Below, piece by piece: positions 45,521 to 54,940 of a stretch of 64,000 nucleotides of DNA. The stretch's first letter is position 1. Each line of letters opens with the position of its first letter. Origin of the DNA: Dysgonomonas sp. Marseille-P4361 (lineage in GTDB: Bacteria; Bacteroidota; Bacteroidia; Bacteroidales; Dysgonomonadaceae). The notes under the pieces are model-generated. The model did not search any database and was not told the origin of the DNA. It worked only from the letters and a program-made list of their open reading frames with translations. Made by a program: the position numbers and the translations under genes. The stretch covers positions 62,001 through 126,000 of the forward strand of contig NZ_OPYL01000004.1 in assembly GCF_900343125.1 (NCBI RefSeq), written 5' to 3'.

Positions 45521-46819
45521 TTAATAAACTACTTTTCCATACAGATCGAAAGGCATAGCGCCTGTAATTTCTACATTGTAGAATTCACCAATAGTAAGTC
45601 CCTTTTCTTTTCTGATCAGGACTTCCGGGTCAACTTCCGGAGAATCGTACTCGGTACGTCCGATATAATAATCTCCATCTTCACGATCTATAATAATCCT
45701 CAGCGTTTTGCCTATTTTATCCTCATTGCTTTCCAATGCTATACGTTCCTGCAAGGCCATCAACAGATCCATGCGCTCTTGTTTTACATCATCTGCAATT
45801 TCATCTTTATAGTGAGCGTAAGCATAAGTTCCATCTTCGTGAGAATAAGGGAAAGCTCCCATTCGTTCGAAACGAACTTCTTTTACAAAATCAATCAGTT
45901 CTTCAAAGTCTTTATGCGTTTCGCCAGGATGTCCTACCATTAATGTTGTTCTGAGATGAATACCGGGCACTTCTTCTCTGATCTTTCTCATCAGGTCGTA
46001 CGTTTCCTCTTTTGTTATATTGCGGCGCATCTTTTTCAGCATATTATCGCTGATATGTTGTAATGCAATATCCAGGTATTTACATACATTATCGTTCTCA
46101 CGCATTACCCGCAACAGATCGTACGGGAAGTTAGCCGGATAAGCATAATGCAAACGTATCCACTCCACTCCTTCTATCTTGGCTATACGCTCTATCAGTT
46201 CAGGAAGCTTGGCTTGTTTATAACGATCTAATCCATAGAAAGACAAGTCTTGTGCAATTACCTGAAATTCTTTCACTCCGGTTGCTACAAGACCTCTCAC
46301 TTCTTCCTCAATCTCCTCGATAGGGCGTGACTGATGCTTTCCTGTCATAATAGGGATAGAACAGTATGAACAAGTACGGTTACACCCTTCCGAAATTTTC
46401 AGATAAGCATAATGCTGTGGAGTGGTAATAGATCGCTCTAATGCTAAATCTTGATTATAAGATTTGCCCAGATCAGCAATCAATGCTTTCCATCCAAATT
46501 TCCCATAAAATTTATCTACTTCGGGTATTTCTTGTTTCAACTCTTCCATATACCTTTCGGTAAGGCATCCCATTACAAAGAGTTTATTTATTTTGCGTTC
46601 TTTCTTAGCTTCGGCAAATTCCAGAATCATGTTGATAGATTCTTCCTTAGCATCGCCAATAAATCCGCATGTATTAATTACTACGATTTCACCTTCCGAT
46701 ATATCGGGATCGTGTTTTACTGTATAGCCATTCGCCAAGAGCTGTTTCATCAACAGTTCCGAATCTACTAAGTTCTTTGAACATCCGAGCGTAATGACAT
46801 CTATTCTGTTTTTTCGCAT
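45521..46819 (-). CDS. rimO: Ribosomal protein S12 methylthiotransferase RimO
   Basis: A 432-residue radical SAM enzyme: N-terminal MTTase domain with C13 (LGCSKNLVDSE), the Cys in VINTCGFIGDAKEE and VMGCLTERY; the radical SAM motif CNRTCSYCSIP; and a C-terminal TRAM domain. RimO methylthiolates Asp of S12. RimO is separated from MiaB by LGCSKN and the SIPIMTGKHQSRP region. Its neighbours ftsY and HU form an operon seen in Bacteroidales. Confidence 0.95.
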   Translation of the reverse strand: MRKNRIDVITLGCSKNLVDSELLMKQLLANGYTVKHDPDISEGEIVVINTCGFIGDAKEESINMILEFAEAKKERKINKLFVMGCLTERYMEELKQEIPEVDKFYGKFGWKALIADLGKSYNQDLALERSITTPQHYAYLKISEGCNRTCSYCSIPIMTGKHQSRPIEEIEEEVRGLVATGVKEFQVIAQDLSFYGLDRYKQAKLPELIERIAKIEGVEWIRLHYAYPANFPYDLLRVMRENDNVCKYLDIALQHISDNMLKKMRRNITKEETYDLMRKIREEVPGIHLRTTLMVGHPGETHKDFEELIDFVKEVRFERMGAFPYSHEDGTYAYAHYKDEIADDVKQERMDLLMALQERIALESNEDKIGKTLRIIIDREDGDYYIGRTEYDSPEVDPEVLIRKEKGLTIGEFYNVEITGAMPFDLYGKVVY

Positions 46820-46854
46820 ACTGCGCTTAAATATTTTTTCTAAATGTTTGTATA

Positions 46855-47727
46855 TTAATCGAGTTTAAACAGGCCTTCCAAACATGATACATGATGCTCT
46901 TTTATACCTATTTCGTCCATCCAGCGACGAGTCTCGAATGTCTCCAAATTCCCTGTATTTGTACCTTTTCCCTGGTCGTTATTCCAAACCCATGTCGGAG
47001 TTGGCCACAAGCAAGCCTTAAATTTTATTGTTTTATAAAACCTTTCACTGCATCCTCTTTGTCCATGATGCGAAACTTGTAGGTAATCGCAATCTAAATC
47101 CTTTCTATACGGACCATTCAATACTTTGTCACCACATTCGATTCCGGCATCACCGAGGAATACAATTGATTTTTTATTGTCCCAAACACGAATAACCATA
47201 CTAGAGTTATTGTATGGGTTGGTTCTTATTTCTTCGTTTGTTACTCCTAGCATTTTGAAGTTTAAGCCGTCAATTTTCTCAGTCAATCCGGGCTCTGTTA
47301 AGTTCACTACCTCGATACCAGAAGCGTCCAAAGCTTCATAGAATTCAAAGGCATCTTTATCTGAGGTTTCTTCGCATCGAAGCAAATCTTCAGAAAAACG
47401 AGAGTGATATATTTTATTTATTTTCAATTCTTTAGGCTCTTTCAATATTTGCGTCAAAGCACCGATATGATCTCCATGCGGATGTGATACAATCCATGCT
47501 TCTACTTCGTTTCCTAAAGCAGCAAGAAATCCTCTCAGAAAAAGAGTTTCTTCTTTCACTCCTCCATCCATCACAACAACACGTCCCTTGTCAGTCTGAA
47601 ACACATACGAGTTACCAATTGTATTAACTTGCGATGGCACTTGCCATAGTGTAAACCCTGATTGAGCAACAAGCAGATTTGGCAGACAAGCCAAAACAAA
47701 AACAAGAAGTAAGCTAATTTTTTTCAT
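46855..47727 (-). CDS. Exported metallo-beta-lactamase-fold hydrolase
   Basis: A 290-residue MBL-fold protein with a signal peptide (MKKISLLLVFVLACLPNLLV). The metal-binding motif HPHGDH (SHPHGDHIGAL) is intact, with the Asp in FLGDAGIEC and the His pair in VSHHGQRG. It resembles the stand-alone ComEC/Rec2-type MBL domain, which often works on nucleic acid or phosphodiester bonds; here it is exported rather than membrane-embedded. It stands between ftsY and rimO. Substrate unknown. Confidence 0.85.
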   Translation of the reverse strand: MKKISLLLVFVLACLPNLLVAQSGFTLWQVPSQVNTIGNSYVFQTDKGRVVVMDGGVKEETLFLRGFLAALGNEVEAWIVSHPHGDHIGALTQILKEPKELKINKIYHSRFSEDLLRCEETSDKDAFEFYEALDASGIEVVNLTEPGLTEKIDGLNFKMLGVTNEEIRTNPYNNSSMVIRVWDNKKSIVFLGDAGIECGDKVLNGPYRKDLDCDYLQVSHHGQRGCSERFYKTIKFKACLWPTPTWVWNNDQGKGTNTGNLETFETRRWMDEIGIKEHHVSCLEGLFKLD

Positions 47728-47741
47728 AGTTATGGTAATTA

Positions 47742-48695
47742 CTATTTTCCGAATAAACTATCAACGAATTCCTTACGTCTAAAGACTTGTAGGTCGTCAA
47801 TTCCTTCTCCTAAACCGATATATTTTACAGGAATTTTAAACTGATCGGAAATTCCTATTACAACTCCACCTTTTGCAGTTCCATCCAGTTTGGTAATAGC
47901 CAGTGCAGTAACGTCTGTAGCAGCTGTAAACTGAGTAGCTTGCTCAAATGCATTCTGTCCGGTAGACCCATCTAAAACCAACAGTACTTCGTGCGGTGCA
48001 TTCGGAACAATTTTATCCATTACTTTCTTAATCTTCGAAAGCTCGTTCATCAATCCAATCTTATTGTGCAAACGACCCGCTGTATCAATAATTACAACAT
48101 CTGCATTATTTGCTTTAGCTGAACTTAAGGTATCAAAAGCCACTGATGCAGGATCCGAGCCCATCGCTTGCTTAATAACAGGAACGCCCACTCGTTCGCC
48201 CCAAATCACTAACTGCTCTACAGCTGCAGCACGGAAAGTATCGGCTGCACCCAAGTAAACTGATTTCCCTGCTTTTTTGAATTGATTTGCTAATTTACCT
48301 ATTGTCGTTGTTTTTCCTACCCCATTCACTCCAACAACCATTATTACATAAGGCTTATAATCTTCGGGTAGTGAGAAATCTTCAGCATCTACTGTATTGT
48401 TTTCTGTCAACAGACTGGCTATCTCATCGCGAAGAATTGAATTCAGTTCATCCGCATTGATGTATTTATCTTTAGCCACACGTTTTTCGATACGTTGAAT
48501 GATCTTAAGAGTAGTATTCACCCCAACATCCGATGTTATCAAAACTTCTTCTAAATCATCCAGTACATCATCATCTACTTTCGATTTTCCGGCTACAACA
48601 CGTGACAACTTAGAAAACATTGATTCTTTGGTCTTTTCCAACCCTTTATCAAGTGTTTCTTTTTTCTGTTTCGAAAAGAAATCAAACAATCCCAT
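47742..48695 (-). CDS. ftsY: Signal recognition particle receptor FtsY
   Basis: A 317-residue SRP GTPase with an N domain (1-100) and G domain: G1 GVNGVGKTT at 122-130, DTFRAAAVEQL, G3 DTAGRLH and G4 TKLDGTAKGG. It docks the ribosome-SRP complex at the membrane. The N-terminal A domain is very short, as in most Bacteroidetes. A promoter candidate lies at 48750-48757, and this appears to be the first gene of a five-gene minus-strand operon ending at 43845. Confidence 0.96.
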   Translation of the reverse strand: MGLFDFFSKQKKETLDKGLEKTKESMFSKLSRVVAGKSKVDDDVLDDLEEVLITSDVGVNTTLKIIQRIEKRVAKDKYINADELNSILRDEIASLLTENNTVDAEDFSLPEDYKPYVIMVVGVNGVGKTTTIGKLANQFKKAGKSVYLGAADTFRAAAVEQLVIWGERVGVPVIKQAMGSDPASVAFDTLSSAKANNADVVIIDTAGRLHNKIGLMNELSKIKKVMDKIVPNAPHEVLLVLDGSTGQNAFEQATQFTAATDVTALAITKLDGTAKGGVVIGISDQFKIPVKYIGLGEGIDDLQVFRRKEFVDSLFGK

Positions 48696-48749
48696 AAGTA
48701 CTTATATATTTGGAATCTACTTTACACAGTGATTCGAATTTACAATATT

Positions 48750-48757
48750 CAAAGATA
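48750..48757 (-). promoter_or_regulatory. Promoter -7 element for ftsY operon
   Basis: TATCTTTG on the minus strand fits TAnnTTTG; a TTG at 48783-48781 is 23 nt upstream, slightly far for a -33 element. ftsY starts at 48695, leaving a leader of about 50 nt. Confidence 0.5.
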
Positions 48758-48795
48758 GTGAATTTCAACCTATACACATCCAAAAAAGCACAAAA

Positions 48796-48820
48796 AAACG
48801 CCCTGCAAAGCAAGACGTTT
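48796..48820 (-). terminator. Terminator of the paired lipoprotein genes
   Basis: On the minus strand AACGTCTTGC pairs with GCAGGGCGTT (10 bp including two G-U pairs) around a TTT loop, followed by seven T. It lies 19 nt beyond the stop of the 48839-49216 gene. Confidence 0.75.
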
Positions 48821-48838
48821 CCTCTTTAAATATCTTTA

Positions 48839-49216
48839 TCACAGATAATCTTCGGAAGTCAACTTCACCTCCCAGATCTTACTTCCGTCTTTTTTCGAAT
48901 AAACGAAATAAAAATCCAACTTATCATCTCTGAAAACTTTGAACGAATCATCTCTTTTCACTGTTTCTACCAGCACCATTTTCGCCCCGCTCATTTCCTC
49001 CTCGGTTGGTGGTTGTGACATATCGACCAGTATCGTATAATAACACTTAAAAGCATTGTCTTCTACCGACATTTTATCAAGACGGATATTACCATTACCT
49101 TTCGGCAACTCTTTATTCAATTCCTCAACTCGCTCTTTATATTTACTTCCGCCAGAACAACCCGGAGCCGTAAAAGCTACAACTAAAGCAACAAGACAGA
49201 AAAGTATTTTCTTCAT
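48839..49216 (-). CDS. Small lipoprotein (paralog A)
   Basis: A 125-residue lipoprotein with lipobox APGC (Cys20). Mature part: KYKERVEELNKELPKGNGNI, DNAFKCYYTILVDMS, FKVFRDDKLDFYFVYSKKDG and the ending TSEDYL. It mirrors its upstream neighbour in length and in these blocks, so they are paralogs. No family is recognised; the fold looks alpha/beta. Probably anchored in the outer membrane. Transcribed together with the neighbour (42-nt gap). Confidence 0.75.
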   Translation of the reverse strand: MKKILFCLVALVVAFTAPGCSGGSKYKERVEELNKELPKGNGNIRLDKMSVEDNAFKCYYTILVDMSQPPTEEEMSGAKMVLVETVKRDDSFKVFRDDKLDFYFVYSKKDGSKIWEVKLTSEDYL

Positions 49217-49258
49217 TCTTTTTTTTTACATTTGGGATTAATAATACTTCGTTACAAT

Positions 49259-49636
49259 TTATCCGTAATCTTCAGGGGTAACTTTTATTTCAGCAAAAAC
49301 ACTTCCATCTTTATTCTGAAAAACGAAAGCGATCGTCATTCCATCATCTCTAAAGATCCTCAGATCAGATTGATTCACCACCATCGAAACAACATTATCC
49401 CTAAAATTAGACACGAATTCTTCGGAAGACACCTCCATATCTGACGACAAGGAGTAGTAATACTTGAACACATCACCATCCAACTCCGCTTTTTCGATGC
49501 GCACCCCACCCGGATAATCTGCCGGAAGCTGCTCATTAAGCTCATCTATTACAATTTGATATTTACTGCTCTTCGAACAATTAGAGAGAGAAAAAATCAA
49601 CACAAGGCCCATTAGCGCCAACAGCAGTTTTTTCAT
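49259..49636 (-). CDS. Small lipoprotein (paralog B)
   Basis: A 125-residue lipoprotein with lipobox LSNC (Cys20) and mature blocks KYQIVIDELNEQLPADYPGG, VFKYYYSLSSDMEVSSEE, LRIFRDDGMTIAFVFQNKDG and TPEDYG, matching the downstream gene. The acidic and amphipathic pattern suggests a small alpha/beta domain. Function unknown. It follows the terminator of the ribosomal-protein operon and has no evident promoter match in the 68 nt between. Confidence 0.75.
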   Translation of the reverse strand: MKKLLLALMGLVLIFSLSNCSKSSKYQIVIDELNEQLPADYPGGVRIEKAELDGDVFKYYYSLSSDMEVSSEEFVSNFRDNVVSMVVNQSDLRIFRDDGMTIAFVFQNKDGSVFAEIKVTPEDYG

Positions 49637-49704
49637 CTGTGATTCTGTGTTAAGTTATTGTTTTCTATAAATTTCAGTAAATATAAATAAACAAAACCAA
49701 ATAA

Positions 49705-49740
49705 AAAAGCCTCCTTCGAATTTCTACGAAGGAGGCTTTT
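49705..49740 (-). terminator. Terminator of the L28-L33-DUF4295 operon
   Basis: A 14-bp perfect stem, AAAAGCCTCCTTCG (49705-49718) with CGAAGGAGGCTTTT (49727-49740), 8-nt loop, and T run on the minus strand, 20 nt beyond the DUF4295 stop. Confidence 0.92.
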
Positions 49741-49759
49741 ATATCTTATATCTTATAGA

Positions 49760-49921
49760 TTATTTTTTGAAATAATCTTTTACAGATTCATTAGGAACCA
49801 TTTCTTCCTTAAATGTATAAGCACCTGTTTTAGGTGACTTCTCCACTTTTATAACTTTTGCATAGTTACGACCATCTTTTGATGATGCATCGCGATAACC
49901 TGCTACTGCTTTCTTTGCCAT
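49760..49921 (-). CDS. DUF4295 small ribosome-associated protein
   Basis: A 53-residue basic protein read from the ATG at 49921: starts MAKKAVAGYRDASSKDGRNY, has KVIKVEKSPKTGAYTFKEEM, ends VKDYFKK. This is the DUF4295 family, found beside the L28 and L33 genes in Bacteroidetes. I recall that a small Bacteroidia-specific large-subunit protein named bL38 corresponds to this gene, but I am not certain. The size, charge and operon position all support a ribosomal role. It follows rpmG by 13 nt and is ended by a strong terminator. Confidence 0.85.
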   Translation of the reverse strand: MAKKAVAGYRDASSKDGRNYAKVIKVEKSPKTGAYTFKEEMVPNESVKDYFKK

Positions 49922-49934
49922 GGTTTATCTCGTT

Positions 49935-50123
49935 TTACTTAATTTCTTTGTGTACAGTCATTTTTCTAAGAACTGGGTTGTATTTTTTCAACTCAAGTCT
50001 TTCTGTCGTATTCTTTCTATTCTTCGTTGTGATATAGCGAGACGTTCCTGGCATACCACTTTCTTTGTGCTCTGTGCACTCCAAGATCACTTGGACTCTG
50101 TTTCCTTTTGCTTTCTTAGCCAT
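49935..50123 (-). CDS. rpmG: 50S ribosomal protein L33
   Basis: A 62-residue basic protein with the L33 pattern: [15 protein letters not shown] near the start and [20 protein letters not shown], ending MTVHKEIK. The zinc-binding Cys pairs of the C+ form are absent, so it is a C- variant. It sits 19 nt downstream of rpmB. Part of a three-gene ribosomal operon. Confidence 0.95.
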   Translation of the reverse strand: MAKKAKGNRVQVILECTEHKESGMPGTSRYITTKNRKNTTERLELKKYNPVLRKMTVHKEIK

Positions 50124-50142
50124 TTTCTGGTCCTCCTATTTT

Positions 50143-50382
50143 TTAAGCGTTCAAATAACCTGCTTCAGCAGCTTTTTTCAAAGCAGCATCCAACCCTATT
50201 TTATTGATTGTACGAAGCCCGGCAGCTGAAATATTTAGGCTAATCCAACAATCTTCTTCTACCCAGTAGAATTTTTTTCTGAAAAGATTGACATTGAATG
50301 TTCTCTTAGTTTTTCTGTTAGAGTGAGAAACATTATTGCCAACCATAGCTTTTTTTCCTGTAATTTGACAAATCTTGGACAT
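50143..50382 (-). CDS. rpmB: 50S ribosomal protein L28
   Basis: A 79-residue protein: [20 protein letters not shown] and [20 protein letters not shown], ending [14 protein letters not shown], the L28 pattern. First gene of the operon rpmB-rpmG-DUF4295; a near-consensus promoter lies 56-86 nt upstream. L28 sits at the E-site region of the large subunit. Confidence 0.96.
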   Translation of the reverse strand: MSKICQITGKKAMVGNNVSHSNRKTKRTFNVNLFRKKFYWVEEDCWISLNISAAGLRTINKIGLDAALKKAAEAGYLNA

Positions 50383-50437
50383 TGCTATCGTATTTTATTA
50401 TGTTTATTTTTCTATTTTAGCGTGCAAAATCGGGTTG

Positions 50438-50468
50438 CAAATTTAGTTATATTTTTTAAACCTACAAA
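50438..50468 (-). promoter_or_regulatory. Promoter of the L28-L33-DUF4295 operon
   Basis: On the minus strand TTTG (50468-50465), a 19-nt spacer and TAAATTTG (50445-50438) match the Bacteroidetes consensus TTTG-N19-TAnnTTTG exactly. This is the best promoter match in the window, fitting a highly expressed ribosomal-protein operon. Confidence 0.85.
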
Positions 50469-50625
50469 TATTTACAAAGTTAAAGTTTTTATTTTTCTCT
50501 TTATCAAGTTAAAAGATTAGCTCCACGACAAACAAAACATAGGGCATTTTAATTCAATTTATATTTATTAAAATTTATTTATACAACTAACGTTGTGCTG
50601 CGATTATCGGCAGACAAATTATTCT

Positions 50626-50633
50626 TATCTTTG
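50626..50633 (+). promoter_or_regulatory. Promoter -7 element touching the epimerase start
   Basis: TATCTTTG matches TAnnTTTG and ends only 4 nt before the ATG at 50638, so transcription would begin at about the start codon. No TTG at -33 spacing was found. Confidence 0.55.
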
Positions 50634-50637
50634 CGCT

Positions 50638-51648
50638 ATGAATAAGAAGATCCTCATCACGGGAGCAAGTGGATTTATAGGCAGTTTCCTTGTCGAAAAG
50701 GCATTAGAGAAAGGATATGAAGTCTGGGCCGGCATTCGCAAAAGCAGTAGTCGCGAATACCTGCAGGATAGTCGTATCCGATTTATCGACCTTCAATTTG
50801 GCAATAAAGAGCAACTAACTGTACAGCTCAACGAATTCAGCTCTCAGCATGGGAAATTCAATTATATTATTCATAATGCAGGGGTAACAAAATGTCTTGA
50901 CCCGAAAGATTTTGACAAGGTTAATTTTGAATATACTGCAAACTTCATAGATGCTCTGACTGAGGCGGGGTCTATTCCGGAAAAATTTGTATTAATGAGT
51001 AGCCTTAGTGCTTTCGGTACAGGAGATGAAAAAAATTATACTCCGATAAAGTTAACAGACACACCAAATCCCAATACGGCTTACGGCATCAGCAAACTAA
51101 AAGCCGAGCAATACCTGCAAGGAAAGCCTAATTTCCCTTATATAATACTACGCCCGACAGGAGTATATGGTCCTCGCGAGAAAGATTATTTCCTTATGGT
51201 GAAAACGGTGAAATCGGGACTTGATGTAGGAGCTGGATTTAAACCGCAACACCTGACTTTTATATATGTAAAAGATCTGGTAGATGCAGCCTTCCTCGGA
51301 TTGGAAAGTGAAATAAAAAATCGCGCATACTTTGTAGCCGATGGAGATGTGTATACTGACAAAGAGTACACCCAACTCGTAAAAGAAGCGATTGGCAAGA
51401 AGCGAGTCATCAGCCTTAAAGTTCCACTTTGGATACTCAAAATTGTTTCTATTATAGCAGAAGACATTTCTAAACTTACCAAAAAGCCTTCTACTCTGAA
51501 CAGAGACAAATATAAAATAATGAAACAGCGCAATTGGGAATGCGACATCACTCCCCTTATCAACGACTTAGGTTTTTCTGCTAAATACAATTTACAAAAA
51601 GGACTTAAGGAGTCGATAGAATGGTATTATAAAAACGGGTGGTTATAA
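50638..51648 (+). CDS. NAD-dependent epimerase/dehydratase
   Basis: A 336-residue extended SDR: TGASGFIG at residues 7-14, the catalytic YxxxK in YGISKLKAEQYL and the RPTGVYGP segment. It lacks the full features of GalE, so its sugar-nucleotide or other substrate is unclear. I chose the ATG at 50638 because the preceding promoter element rules out the upstream frame from 50593. The rluF-like gene follows 62 nt later. Confidence 0.88.
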   Translation: MNKKILITGASGFIGSFLVEKALEKGYEVWAGIRKSSSREYLQDSRIRFIDLQFGNKEQLTVQLNEFSSQHGKFNYIIHNAGVTKCLDPKDFDKVNFEYTANFIDALTEAGSIPEKFVLMSSLSAFGTGDEKNYTPIKLTDTPNPNTAYGISKLKAEQYLQGKPNFPYIILRPTGVYGPREKDYFLMVKTVKSGLDVGAGFKPQHLTFIYVKDLVDAAFLGLESEIKNRAYFVADGDVYTDKEYTQLVKEAIGKKRVISLKVPLWILKIVSIIAEDISKLTKKPSTLNRDKYKIMKQRNWECDITPLINDLGFSAKYNLQKGLKESIEWYYKNGWL

Positions 51649-51710
51649 CCACCCCCTTCTTCAGAGAATATTCATCCAATACAATTACATATATACTAGT
51701 ATTAAGCAAA

Positions 51711-52691
51711 ATGCGTATCAATAAATATATTAGCGACAGTGGTTACTGTTCACGTCGCGAGGCCGACAGACTAATAGAACAAGGTGCTGTAACAATCGGC
51801 GGAAAAAGAGCGAAAATAGGCAGCACTGTTTCGGAAGGGCAAGAAGTGCGAATTCACGGCGAAGTAATAGTCAACAATAACAAACCTATTTTCATCGCTT
51901 ACAACAAGCCTTTTGGAATAGTTACAACTACGGACATCAATGATTCTGATAATATAATAAGTGCTATTGGGTTCGAAGAGCGAATATTCCCGATTGGGCG
52001 ACTAGACAAAGACTCCGAAGGGCTTATAATCCTTACCAACGAGGGAGATATGGTCAACAAAATGCTGCGTGTGAACAATAACCACGACAAAGAATACTCG
52101 GTAACTGTTGACAGAATGATTACCGAAGACTTCATCAAAAAAATGGAAAGTGGAGTCTCTATTCTCGGTATAGTTACCCGTAAATGTGAGATTACAAAAA
52201 CAGCTACTCATACATTTAGCATAACATTGCGACAAGGTCTGAACAGGCAAATCAGACGAATGTGCGAATCGCTTGGATACAAAGTGATAAGGCTGGAACG
52301 CATACGCATAATGCATATTCATCTGGGAAATTTGAAACCTGGAAAATGGCGTCACCTCAGAGAAGATGAAGTAAACCTACTTCGCAAAAGCACAGCACAA
52401 TCTGTAAAGACAGAGGAGGCATCTAGAAGAAAAAAGAAACCTCAGCCGTCAGGAACTTTCTCATACAAAAAAACTCCATTCGGCGAAACAAAAGGAACTT
52501 CGGAAAGAGTAGGTAAATCCCGACCAACAAGCAATACTTCTTCCAAAAGAACCACGTTTAATGAAGCGGAAAAAGAAGGTCGCCCTGCAAATAACAAAGC
52601 TGTAGGTAACAGAAACAATTCTAACAAGACCAGTAACAGCAAATCATCTCAACCTCGCAGAGGAAGTAGAGGAACCAGCAGACGGGGCTAA
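51711..52691 (+). CDS. RluF-like 23S rRNA pseudouridine synthase with basic tail
   Basis: A 326-residue protein. N-terminal S4 RNA-binding domain (MRINKYISDSGYCSRREADR), catalytic Asp99 in PIGRLDKDSEGL, and GLNRQIRRMCESLGYKV of the RsuA/RluB/RluF family. Residues 230-326 are a low-complexity, Lys/Arg/Ser/Asn/Thr-rich tail ending RGSRGTSRRG, absent from the E. coli enzyme. The ATG at 51711 fits the family; an upstream frame from 51639 was rejected. RluF is favoured over RluB because of RIRIMHIHLGNLKPGKWR, but the target uridine is not proven. Confidence 0.88.
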   Translation: MRINKYISDSGYCSRREADRLIEQGAVTIGGKRAKIGSTVSEGQEVRIHGEVIVNNNKPIFIAYNKPFGIVTTTDINDSDNIISAIGFEERIFPIGRLDKDSEGLIILTNEGDMVNKMLRVNNNHDKEYSVTVDRMITEDFIKKMESGVSILGIVTRKCEITKTATHTFSITLRQGLNRQIRRMCESLGYKVIRLERIRIMHIHLGNLKPGKWRHLREDEVNLLRKSTAQSVKTEEASRRKKKPQPSGTFSYKKTPFGETKGTSERVGKSRPTSNTSSKRTTFNEAEKEGRPANNKAVGNRNNSNKTSNSKSSQPRRGSRGTSRRG

Positions 52692-53979
<1,288 letters not shown>

Positions 53980-54002
53980 TCTATAAAGATTTATCATAAT
54001 AG

Positions 54003-54031
54003 AAAAGGACTGCAAAATTTGCAGTCCTTTT
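54003..54031 (+). terminator. Terminator of gap
   Basis: AAAAGGACTGCAAA (54003-54016) is the perfect complement of TTTGCAGTCCTTTT (54018-54031), followed by T-rich sequence, 24 nt after the gap stop. Also usable by the convergent creatininase gene. Confidence 0.9.
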
Positions 54032-54060
54032 TTTATTTATAAAATCAATTGAATATTTCC

Positions 54061-54819
54061 TTACTGATATATCCCATCTTTCACCACCTCTGCAAATAAT
54101 TTTGCAATTTTAGCTACAACAGCCTTTGCATAACGCTCGCCTTTTTCGGCTGAGGATTTTTTCGGATTGGCAGTTCCCGTATCGGGTGAAACTCGTTTCC
54201 AATTGCGAGGAGTCCATCCAACACCTGCGTTAAGAGATGCAGACTTGAAAGGAATTCGTTTTCCCTCTCCTGCCACCGACAAATCAACCAAATCGGGACG
54301 ATAATACATCAGCACAGAAGTTTCCTGTTCCCCTGCATGATCATCTTTTATATCAAAATACGGTTCTTGCGGCTCTACTGCAAACCAATCTATGAGGATT
54401 ATTATAAAATCGGGATAATCGACAGCCAAATCACGAATCATACTTTTGAAGCTATTACCGCCGTGCCCGTTTACTATAAAAAGCTTATTGATGCCTTGTC
54501 TATCGAGTGATGCCACAATATCTCTGAGAATAGAGAACTGAGTCTGATAACTAGTGTGCAAACAGAAAGGATAATCTAACTGTCCTGGGTTCTGCGCTCC
54601 AAATGGTACATAAGGCAATACCATTCCCTTTATTTCGTTATCGCTAAAAGCTTTCTCTACAGCATCTATACTAATATGATATGCCAAATAGCAATCGGTC
54701 ATATAGGGCAGATGATAGTTATGTGGCTCTGTCGCTCCCCAAGGTAGGACTGCATAGTCGTAGTTTTCGTTAACTATATCGTGATATTTTGCTTTAGAAA
54801 GATCTAAGTTTGGGTTCAT
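54061..54819 (-). CDS. Creatininase-family amidohydrolase
   Basis: A 252-residue protein. Metal-binding blocks are LPWGATEPHNYHLPYMTD, DDHAGEQETSVLMYYR and VNGHGGNSFKSMIRDL, all intact, pointing to the creatininase superfamily of metal-dependent amidohydrolases. The family includes creatinine and formamide-group hydrolases and the FAPy deformylase ArfB; the substrate is unknown. Cytoplasmic. It has a TATCTTTG promoter candidate upstream (54845-54852, minus). Confidence 0.85.
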   Translation of the reverse strand: MNPNLDLSKAKYHDIVNENYDYAVLPWGATEPHNYHLPYMTDCYLAYHISIDAVEKAFSDNEIKGMVLPYVPFGAQNPGQLDYPFCLHTSYQTQFSILRDIVASLDRQGINKLFIVNGHGGNSFKSMIRDLAVDYPDFIIILIDWFAVEPQEPYFDIKDDHAGEQETSVLMYYRPDLVDLSVAGEGKRIPFKSASLNAGVGWTPRNWKRVSPDTGTANPKKSSAEKGERYAKAVVAKIAKLFAEVVKDGIYQ

Positions 54820-54844
54820 ATTTAATTTTATTTCATGTTATTCT

Positions 54845-54852
54845 CAAAGATA
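54845..54852 (-). promoter_or_regulatory. Promoter -7 element for the creatininase gene
   Basis: TATCTTTG on the minus strand, 25 nt before the ATG at 54819. No clear -33 element. Confidence 0.5.
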
Positions 54853-54889
54853 CGATTTATGCTAAGTTCTTTGCTCCTCTATAAATAAA

Positions 54890-54918
54890 AAAGCTGTCGT
54901 TCTTTAAACAACAGCTTT
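54890..54918 (-). terminator. Terminator of lpdA
   Basis: AAAGCTGT (54890-54897) pairs with ACAGCTTT (54911-54918), with further GTT-AAC pairing inside, and a T run on the minus strand, 23 nt after the lpdA stop. Confidence 0.8.
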
Positions 54919-54940
54919 CTGAATATTATCTTTTATTTTT

